Of a stretch of DNA of 6,199 bases, positions 1 to 5,234 are shown piece after piece. The stretch is from assembly GCA_016840905.1 (NCBI GenBank), contig JAEORM010000278.1, positions 1 to 6,199 on the forward strand, written 5' to 3'. The first letter of the stretch is position 1; the number at the start of each line of letters is the position of its first letter. Under the pieces are notes generated by a model. That model ran no database searches, was not told where the DNA came from, and saw only the letters and a program-made list of their open reading frames with translations. The position numbers were made by a program, and so were the translations under genes. The DNA comes from Candidatus Gerdarchaeota archaeon. Lineage in GTDB: Archaea > Asgardarchaeota > Heimdallarchaeia > JABLTI01.

Positions 1-2
1 AT

Positions 3-287
3 GGATATGAAGTAATTTTATCTGTTTTTGCTGAAACAGAGGTTAATATTGGTACACTAAAAATTAAAACTATAATAAAGCAGATTTCTAATGGTAGTTT
101 TTTATTTTGTAATGTCATGACTACATCATCCCCAATAATTTTTCAAATTTTAATAAAGGAAAGATTGCTAATAAATTTTTACACCATAATTACAAACAAA
201 ATAATGATTAAATTTGGGCCAATTTTTCATTCAAGTAAACTACTTCAAGCTTTACTTTCTTATAAAAATAGCTTGTTGAAAAATTAA
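3..287 (+). CDS. 3' end of an upstream gene; possible Lrp/AsnC-like C-terminal domain
   Basis: A reading frame is open from the left window edge to a TAA at 285-287, giving 94 residues with no visible start, so the gene begins outside the window. So long an open frame is unlikely by chance at this base composition. The first 20 or so codons are rich in G at the first position, as in real genes; the later part is less so. The residue pattern suggests strand (GYEVILSVFAETEV), helix, strand (FLFCNVMTTSS), strand (PIIFQILIKER), helix, strand (IKFGPIF). This order matches the small ferredoxin-like ligand-binding (RAM) domain of Lrp/AsnC transcription regulators. The family guess rests on pattern only and is weak. 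No Asp and few Glu residues are seen, which is unusual. It could instead be another small alpha/beta domain, or a frame that is coding only in its first third. The only internal ATG (117) has no ribosome site. Confidence 0.5.
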   Translation, partial: GYEVILSVFAETEVNIGTLKIKTIIKQISNGSFLFCNVMTTSSPIIFQILIKERLLINFYTIITNKIMIKFGPIFHSSKLLQALLSYKNSLLKN

Positions 288-339
288 ATCCCAATTAATA
301 AGATTTTAATAGTATCCCAAAGTTAGTGTTAGTACTTTT
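288..339 (+). promoter_or_regulatory. Promoter-like gap before the Ig-like-domain gene
   Basis: This short gap lies between the upstream stop codon and the ribosome site of the next gene. TTTTAAT at 304-310 could be an archaeal TATA box and would place the transcript start near 332-336, leaving a leader of about 20 nt that holds the AGGAG. A second candidate, TTATAAAA at 260-267, lies inside the end of the upstream gene. Read as a bacterial promoter, TTGAAA (276-281), a 17-nt spacer and TAAGAT (299-304) would also fit. The heptamer ATCCCAA occurs at 288-294 and again at 314-320, on either side of the TATA candidate, and might be an operator pair. In such AT-rich DNA all of these are suggestions only. 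Confidence 0.35.
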
Positions 340-344
340 AGGAG
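340..344 (+). promoter_or_regulatory. Ribosome binding site AGGAG that fixes the start at ATG 353
   Basis: AGGAG lies 8 nt before the ATG at 353. The in-frame GTG at 326 has no such sequence upstream, and it precedes this site. The same motif with the same 8-nt spacing is found before the activase gene on the other strand, which supports it as the normal signal in this genome. Confidence 0.8.
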
Positions 345-352
345 TTGCTTTT

Positions 353-2539
353 ATGACTTCATTCAATTTACTTTCTTTAGGAACAGTAGAAATAGGAAAA
401 AAACTAGTTGTTAAAATTAGTATTTCTGCTGAAGAGTTATTTGAAAGATTTCCTGAATTAACTGCAAAATTATCATTTGATTGTAAAAATATGATACGAT
501 TAGCCATTAATAATGATTTAGAACCTCAATTACGAGGTAATAAAGAAGAAACAATTGCCTACTTTTCTGCAATAGAGAATCACTTACAACAATATGGTTT
601 TGATTTAGAGGAAAAAGAAGAACAAGAAGAGGCAGAGGAATTGAAGGGAGAAGATGTTAATGAAGTGGAAAATGTTACTCAAAAAAGCCTAGAAACTTTT
701 GACGAAGATTCTGGCTTGCATGAAGGAAAATTAACCTATGGTGATGACCAAATGGAATCAAGATTAGTTCCCATAAAATTAGAAGAGAAAATCGAACTTT
801 TTTATGAACATGATGGTAGTCCATCAGATAAAGAAGTAATCCGTACCGGTAAAATGGAAATTCTTAATGAATCTGAAAAAGATAGAATCTGGGATATTGA
901 TTTAAAATTAGATAATATTTCTGAAACCAATCTTCAAGATGATTCAATAAAGCTTCAAGAATTAAATCCCCAAACAAATCATGAATTAGAATACACCTTT
1001 GAAGCTGATGTTGAACCAGTGATTTCAGTAAAAGAATTTATCTCCACTGCTGGAGATCCAGAAATTGAATCTTATTCTTTAGCAGTAAACGCTGAGAATG
1101 AAATATACATGAGATTAATAATAACAAATAATGGTTCAGATGACTTGGCAAAAATTGCTGCTTACAAAATCATACCAGATGATTTTAGTAATGCTCAAAT
1201 CCTAAATCAATCTCTTGGTGAATCAGAAATAAAAGAAAAAGAAGGAAAGCAAGTACTTTTCTGGTATATTGAGAAATTAGCTCAAGGTGCAAACGCAAAA
1301 TTAGATTTTAGAGTGCAAGTTTTTGTTCCAAATAAAGACGTAAAATTAAGGTCTGGAAAATTTGCTGTAAAATACATTAATCCAAATACCATTAGTGGAC
1401 TCAAGATAAAATCTTTTGATGCCTATACGAATAATTCTTTCAATATAATTACCTCTGAGCTTGAGGAAGAACCAAATACTTACGAATGTAAATTTAGTTT
1501 CAAAAATGAAAGCGAATATGAAATTCGTCTTGTAAATGCTGATGTTTACAAACCAGATTCTCCAAGTGAGAAATTTGTTGATATAGATCCAAATGATCTC
1601 CCCATAATTCCTGCAGGAGGAACTTGGGAATCAGAAACATGGACATATCAAACTGAAGAAGGAGAATATCCTGAATTTAAAACAAAAGTTGAATTCTTTA
1701 CGGTAGCAGATCATCAATTGGCTTCAAAAATAAAATCAAATTATGCTGATATTGAACTTGCTGTTGCATCCTTAGATGGTTCCGTTGGATATGATGTTGA
1801 AAAATTACCTTCATTTAGGATAACACCATTCAATCTTAGTGCTAAAATTACAAACACTGGTGGAGCCAATCTTAATGAAGTAAAATTAGTTGAAAATATC
1901 CAAATTGAATTTCTACCACCAAAAGCTGAAGAAGTTGAAGTTTTATTCAATGGATCAACAATTGATGTGCCTGAAAACGCTATAGGTATAGAACCTCTTG
2001 ATCAAGATCCTTCTTGTGAACATACAGTTACAATTAACTTAGAGGATCTTAAGGACACTGATTATGGTGCATTAAAACCAGGTGATGAAATAGAATTTAG
2101 ATATCCAATTACTGCATTCAAACCTACAAGAGAAACTCTCTATCAAGCTAACGCTATCCTTAGTGCAAATACCTATCCCCCTGGTAAGCCTATTGAGATA
2201 AAAGCAGAACCAATCGAAATTGAAGTAATTCACTTAAGAAAGAATCTAGCTAAAGGTAAAAATATACAAGCCTTAGAAACAGAAGGAGAATATGAGATTA
2301 CTCTTTCAATTAAGAATTTAGGCGAAGCAGAAATTACGAATTACAAGCTAAAAGAAACTATACCTGCAGGATTACAACTATTTGATGTTAATCCAGAAGC
2401 CAGTATTTCAGAAAAAGAAGATTCGAAAATTCTTACTTGGAAGTTTGAAACAATTGGTATTGGTGAAACAGTAGAGGTTACTTATAAAATTAAACCTACT
2501 GCTGAAGCAAAAATTAGCGATACACAAAAAGATGAATAA
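353..2539 (+). CDS. Large acidic protein with tandem Ig-like/DUF11-like beta-sandwich domains, no clear export signal
   Basis: The protein has 728 residues and its exact function is not recognised. Residues 1-82 look like a small, mostly helical head. Residues 83-120 are a very acidic, probably disordered linker rich in Glu. From about 138 to the end come about five beta-strand-rich segments, roughly 138-220, 222-328, 330-460, 465-625 and 627-715. They contain CARDB/DUF11-like phrases such as LIITNNGSDDL, FSFKNESEYEI, AKITNTGGANL and LSIKNLGEAEI, the last followed by LKETIPAGLQL. Such domains usually serve in protein binding or surface layers. No transmembrane helix, lipobox or C-terminal anchor is seen. 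Only three Cys (44, 379, 555) occur. The ATG at 353 is chosen because of AGGAG 8 nt upstream. Starting at GTG 326 would add nine mostly hydrophobic residues that mimic a signal peptide without a positive N-region. A cytoplasmic scaffold is the best reading, but secretion by an unusual route is not excluded. Confidence 0.85.
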   Translation: MTSFNLLSLGTVEIGKKLVVKISISAEELFERFPELTAKLSFDCKNMIRLAINNDLEPQLRGNKEETIAYFSAIENHLQQYGFDLEEKEEQEEAEELKGEDVNEVENVTQKSLETFDEDSGLHEGKLTYGDDQMESRLVPIKLEEKIELFYEHDGSPSDKEVIRTGKMEILNESEKDRIWDIDLKLDNISETNLQDDSIKLQELNPQTNHELEYTFEADVEPVISVKEFISTAGDPEIESYSLAVNAENEIYMRLIITNNGSDDLAKIAAYKIIPDDFSNAQILNQSLGESEIKEKEGKQVLFWYIEKLAQGANAKLDFRVQVFVPNKDVKLRSGKFAVKYINPNTISGLKIKSFDAYTNNSFNIITSELEEEPNTYECKFSFKNESEYEIRLVNADVYKPDSPSEKFVDIDPNDLPIIPAGGTWESETWTYQTEEGEYPEFKTKVEFFTVADHQLASKIKSNYADIELAVASLDGSVGYDVEKLPSFRITPFNLSAKITNTGGANLNEVKLVENIQIEFLPPKAEEVEVLFNGSTIDVPENAIGIEPLDQDPSCEHTVTINLEDLKDTDYGALKPGDEIEFRYPITAFKPTRETLYQANAILSANTYPPGKPIEIKAEPIEIEVIHLRKNLAKGKNIQALETEGEYEITLSIKNLGEAEITNYKLKETIPAGLQLFDVNPEASISEKEDSKILTWKFETIGIGETVEVTYKIKPTAEAKISDTQKDE

Positions 2540-2555
2540 TAATTTTCATCTTTTT
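2526..2555. terminator. Bidirectional terminator between convergent genes
   Basis: AAAAAGATGAA at 2526-2536 and its exact reverse complement TTCATCTTTTT at 2545-2555 form a perfect 11-bp stem with an 8-nt loop. On the + strand the second arm runs into T-rich DNA (six T at 2551-2556, then further T runs). On the - strand the far arm also ends in five T. The stem is weak, with only two G-C pairs, so the oligo-T tracts may matter more than the hairpin, as in archaeal termination. The left arm encodes the last residues of the Ig-like-domain protein, whose TAA lies in the loop. The right arm touches the stop codon of the HEAT gene on the other strand. Confidence 0.6.
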
Positions 2556-3073
2556 TATTTTTCTTTCTCAGTAAATCTTAATCTATCACTTAACTTGGGT
2601 CGTTCTTCAGGGTAATTTGGTTTAAGGCAAGATGCTTCTCCAGCTATCTTATTTAAAGCCCAACAAGCCCATTCTCTAACTCGAGAATTTTCATCTTGCA
2701 TTGCATCACTTAACGCTGGTATTGCTGGAATTGATTTCTTTTCTAATTCACCTAAAATATTTGCTGCATGACTACGAAATTCTTTACTATCATCCCGTTT
2801 CAAAATTGAAGCCAGTATAGGTACCAATAAGCTGTTTTTTTCACCAATTTCACCAAGGGATAAAGCGGCCCATTTTCGAACTTCCCAATCTTTATCCTTA
2901 AGAGCTTTCATTAAAGATTGTTTAATACTTTTATCGACTTTTCCAGAAGTACCCAGCATATAGGCAGCAACTGCTCGTGCTCTAGTATCACCAACTCTCA
3001 AATCCTTGAGATAATTCTTAATTTCATCACGAGTTAGCTGTATAGTTACTTTTTCTTCTGCCAACCTTCCCAC
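2555..3073 (-). CDS. Small HEAT-repeat (PBS-lyase-type) protein
   Basis: This 172-residue protein consists largely of paired alpha helices. Repeat signatures are seen near residues 30-42 (ARAVAAYMLG), 63-77 (WEVRKWAALSLGEIG), 98-110 (EFRSHAANILGEL) and 129-144 (SRVREWACWALNKIAG), alternating with helices at about 48-60, 81-93 and 114-126. The pattern of Arg/Trp followed by Ala-Ala-x-x-Leu-Gly is typical of short HEAT/PBS-lyase repeats, which serve as protein-binding scaffolds. Both tails are charged (EKEK at the end). The GTG start at 3071-3073 is the only reasonable one. An in-frame TAA lies 12 nt upstream and no Shine-Dalgarno sequence precedes the GTG; a TTG three codons later is an alternative. 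The gene is last in a row of four on this strand, 63 bp after the activase, so it may be a partner of the iron-sulfur proteins upstream. That role is inferred from position only. Confidence 0.85.
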   Translation of the reverse strand: MGRLAEEKVTIQLTRDEIKNYLKDLRVGDTRARAVAAYMLGTSGKVDKSIKQSLMKALKDKDWEVRKWAALSLGEIGEKNSLLVPILASILKRDDSKEFRSHAANILGELEKKSIPAIPALSDAMQDENSRVREWACWALNKIAGEASCLKPNYPEERPKLSDRLRFTEKEK

Positions 3074-3110
3074 CAGTACAGATAGTTATTGCTTTTCTTA
3101 TCCAAAAATC

Positions 3111-3126
3111 TTTCCTATAAAAAAAA
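3111..3126 (-). promoter_or_regulatory. Oligo-T tract and TATA-like box between activase and HEAT genes
   Basis: In the 63-bp gap (3074-3136), the - strand reads eight T (3126-3119) followed by ATAGGAAA. The T run lies about 10 nt past the activase stop codon and could terminate part of the transcription. The same TTTTTATA could be a TATA box giving a start near 3090-3095, about 20 nt before the HEAT gene. There is no clear hairpin. If either reading holds, the HEAT gene may be expressed partly apart from the three genes before it. Confidence 0.3.
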
Positions 3127-3136
3127 TTATTGAATA

Positions 3137-4129
3137 TCACTCATTTACATCCCATTTTCCACATCTACTACCCCATCTAGCAACTAATTCATTGTCTTTT
3201 CTAATTTCAACTATCTCGCAAATATTTGGACAACCATCGCACTCAAAACCCGTTGCATCAAATTTTATATCAGGAATATCCCAACCATAAAAAGATGTTT
3301 TCCGAGGATTCTTTTTCATATCTTCCAATGATAACATTGCTGCTCCTATAGCACCCATAACGTCAAAATTTTCTGGAACAATTATTTCTTCATTTAGATA
3401 TTTCTTGAAAGCTTCCCTCATACCAAGGTTTGCTGCTACTCCACCTTGAAACATTATTGGTGGTTTAATTTCTTTCCCTTTGCCTACATTATTCAAATAG
3501 TTCCTAGCAAGTGCTTCGCATAATCCTTTAATGATATCTTCAGTCGGTTGTCCTAATTGTTGTTTATGAATCATATCACTTTCAGCAAACACTGTACATC
3601 TACCAGCAATAGAAACAGCATTACAAGCTTTGCATGCTAAAGAACCAAATTGCTCAATAGGTATATCCAGTCTACTAGCCTGCATATCAAGAAACGAACC
3701 AGTCCCTGCTGCACAGACAGTATTCATAGCAAAATCAACAGCTACACCATTACGAATAATGATTATTTTGCTATCTTGTCCACCAATTTCCATTACTGTT
3801 TGGACATCTGGATTACAATTCAGAGAGGCTAATGCATGAGCAGTTATTTCATTCTTTACAATGTCAGCTCCAATTATAACTCCCGCTAATTTTCTTGCAC
3901 TACCTGTTGTACCTACCCCGGAAACTTTTATACCATTTGGAATTTTTTCCTTGAATAAAGCTACACCTCTTTGTATCGAATGAATTGGTTTCCCCTCAGT
4001 TCTGATATAAACTGACTCTAATAATTCTTTTTTCTCATTAATTAACGCTAATTTTGTACTTATCGATCCAACATCTACTCCAAGGTAAAATTCATCACCA
4101 TTTAGTCCTATATTTTGATTATTTATCAT
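3137..4129 (-). CDS. BcrA/BadF/HgdC-type ATPase (2-hydroxyacyl-CoA dehydratase activase family, COG1924)
   Basis: Members of this family are homodimeric iron-sulfur ATPases that use ATP to push a low-potential electron onto a dehydratase or reductase partner. The ASKHA-fold motifs are complete: GVDVGSISTK (17-26), GTTGS (73-77), IGGQDSK (115-121), NTVCAAGTGSF (136-146), GRCTVFAESD (176-185), FQGGVAANLG (227-236) and GAIGAA (259-264). Cys139 and Cys178 match the two residues that hold the [4Fe-4S] cluster shared by the dimer in HgdC. Cys166 and Cys169 are extra and lie close to that site. At 330 residues it is about 70 longer than HgdC. The C-terminal tail holds Cys297-x2-Cys300-x3-Cys304 plus Cys323, a probable second metal site of the kind seen after the ATPase domain in the large fused relatives. 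The ATG overlaps the end of the upstream gene by 11 nt and has its own AGGAG. The partner is probably the two DUF2229-like proteins encoded just upstream. Confidence 0.92.
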   Translation of the reverse strand: MINNQNIGLNGDEFYLGVDVGSISTKLALINEKKELLESVYIRTEGKPIHSIQRGVALFKEKIPNGIKVSGVGTTGSARKLAGVIIGADIVKNEITAHALASLNCNPDVQTVMEIGGQDSKIIIIRNGVAVDFAMNTVCAAGTGSFLDMQASRLDIPIEQFGSLACKACNAVSIAGRCTVFAESDMIHKQQLGQPTEDIIKGLCEALARNYLNNVGKGKEIKPPIMFQGGVAANLGMREAFKKYLNEEIIVPENFDVMGAIGAAMLSLEDMKKNPRKTSFYGWDIPDIKFDATGFECDGCPNICEIVEIRKDNELVARWGSRCGKWDVNE

Positions 4130-5204
4130 TGTTTTTTCTCCTGCTAAGTAAATCTACAAAAGCTTCTACTCTAGTTTGATATCCTGTCTCCCCAGTATGT
4201 TCATCAAGAACTAAAGATAAAACAGGAATATCATGTTCCTTACTTACTTGAGGAATAATGCTTCGGGTAATAATTTCAGGCATACATGTGAAGGGGTAGA
4301 GATGAATAATTCCATCCCAACCTTTCTCCTTAAATTCAATAATTCCACCTAGTGATTCCTGTGTTTTCCCTCCTAATCGATATTGAACATATGGTTTAGC
4401 TTTTTTAATTTCGCATTTGAATTGAGGTTTTTTGAAAAAATTCATTCTCGCACCAATGTCTATCCACCTCGTAAAAGTAATGGGTGTATCAGCAATTACC
4501 CCAAGTTCATTGAGTCGTTTCATAATATAGAGATTAATAGCAGGTTCAGCAACAGCATACAATTCACCTAAAATGCAAACTTTCAATGGGTTTGCTGTTT
4601 TATCAATTTCTACTGCATCTTCAAACATTTTTGGAATGATTTTTCTTAAACGTCGGATATTTTTCATTCCTTTAGTTTCAACAACAAGTCTATATGCTTC
4701 TTCAGCAACTGCTTCTGAAGAACCTCTAACTAATTCAACTGCCCGATAGGTGTTTAGATTCTTGTCTATCTGATCTATTCTGCGATTTTTCACCCAGCCT
4801 ATTTGAAATGCTCTAAAAGTATCTAAATAGCTTAATCCCTTGCTGCGATTTTTCATTTCTTTTATAAAGCCAATTGGCTGATTAAAATTCAAATAGAGAA
4901 ATTCAAAATCAAATCCCATATCTTCTAAAATTAATTCATAAATTGGTGTATAATAACCTAATCTGCAATAATCAACAAAAAGTGTTCCTACTAACTCATG
5001 AGCTCCTTGCTCTAAAACTTCTATAAAAGACCCAAAGAGCATCTTGAATGGCGTACAAATAAATTCTGGTGAATATTGTGCCCCTAATTGTTTTGTCCTT
5101 TTTGTTGGTTTGTTTGGTACAATAACATCATTTCTATTCATTTCTCTTACAATGGATTCCATAACATGAGTAAATGATCCTACATGTGGAAATGATATCG
5201 ACAT
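4119..5204 (-). CDS. COG3581-type protein (DUF2229-like, HgdB/benzoyl-CoA-reductase-subunit relative)
   Basis: The 361 residues cover the whole COG3581-type unit that is usually fused inside ~1400-residue activase proteins. It opens with ISFPHVGSFT (3-12), then EFICTPFK (47-54) with Cys50, and VDYCRLGYY (77-85) with Cys80. The second half has a Rossmann-like start (LKVCILGELYAVAEP, 207-221), LGGKTQESLGG (277-287), WDGIIHLYPFTCMPE (296-310) with Cys307, and the closing signature LDEHTGETGYQTRVEAFVDLL (333-353). In dehydratase and reductase relatives each subunit carries a [4Fe-4S] cluster on three Cys, and Cys50, Cys80 and Cys307 fit that role. The middle (about 115-200) is helical and basic. 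There is no signal peptide, so the protein is cytoplasmic. The ATG start fits the conserved N-terminus, although the ribosome site is weak. It lies 29 bp after the COG3580-type gene and overlaps the activase by 11 nt. The substrate is unknown. Confidence 0.88.
   Translation of the reverse strand: MSISFPHVGSFTHVMESIVREMNRNDVIVPNKPTKRTKQLGAQYSPEFICTPFKMLFGSFIEVLEQGAHELVGTLFVDYCRLGYYTPIYELILEDMGFDFEFLYLNFNQPIGFIKEMKNRSKGLSYLDTFRAFQIGWVKNRRIDQIDKNLNTYRAVELVRGSSEAVAEEAYRLVVETKGMKNIRRLRKIIPKMFEDAVEIDKTANPLKVCILGELYAVAEPAINLYIMKRLNELGVIADTPITFTRWIDIGARMNFFKKPQFKCEIKKAKPYVQYRLGGKTQESLGGIIEFKEKGWDGIIHLYPFTCMPEIITRSIIPQVSKEHDIPVLSLVLDEHTGETGYQTRVEAFVDLLSRRKNNDK
4138..4142 (-). promoter_or_regulatory. 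Ribosome binding site of the activase gene, inside the upstream gene
   Basis: On the - strand AGGAG ends 8 nt before the activase ATG at 4129. It lies within the last codons of the COG3581-type gene, whose stop codon comes after the activase start. This arrangement favours translational coupling and a fixed ratio of the two proteins. Confidence 0.8.
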
Positions 5205-5212
5205 ATTTTTTC

Positions 5213-5234
5213 AACTCAATAATATTTTTGAGTT
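5213..5234 (-). repeat. Inverted repeat in the 29-bp gap before the COG3581-type gene
   Basis: AACTCAA at 5213-5219 and its reverse complement TTGAGTT at 5228-5234 are separated by 8 nt. On the - strand the stem begins at the last base of the upstream stop codon and ends 8 nt before the ATG at 5204. No T run follows it, so it is not a typical terminator. It could mark an RNA processing point or adjust translation of the second gene. A 7-bp AT-rich stem could also arise by chance. Confidence 0.4.

Noticed and set aside
114..121. Palindrome GTCATGAC
   Set aside because: A single 8-bp palindrome inside a probable coding frame, with no second copy or nearby promoter; chance is enough.
326..352. 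Signal peptide on the Ig-like-domain protein
   Set aside because: It would need the GTG start at 326, which has no ribosome site and lies upstream of the AGGAG that serves ATG 353; a positive N-region is also missing.
295..507. Open frame of 70 codons on the - strand
   Set aside because: It lies mostly opposite the well-supported start of the Ig-like-domain gene, has no ribosome site and encodes a Ser/Asn-rich sequence typical of antisense frames.
1741..1950. Open frame of 69 codons on the - strand
   Set aside because: It lies entirely inside the Ig-like-domain gene, has no domain-like pattern, and the + strand product is coherent across it.
3630..3839. Two overlapping + strand open frames (3630-3839 and 3650-3832)
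   Set aside because: They are antisense to conserved ATPase motifs of the activase and have no features of their own.
4383..4571. Open frame of 62 codons on the + strand
   Set aside because: It is antisense to the conserved second half of the COG3581-type gene.
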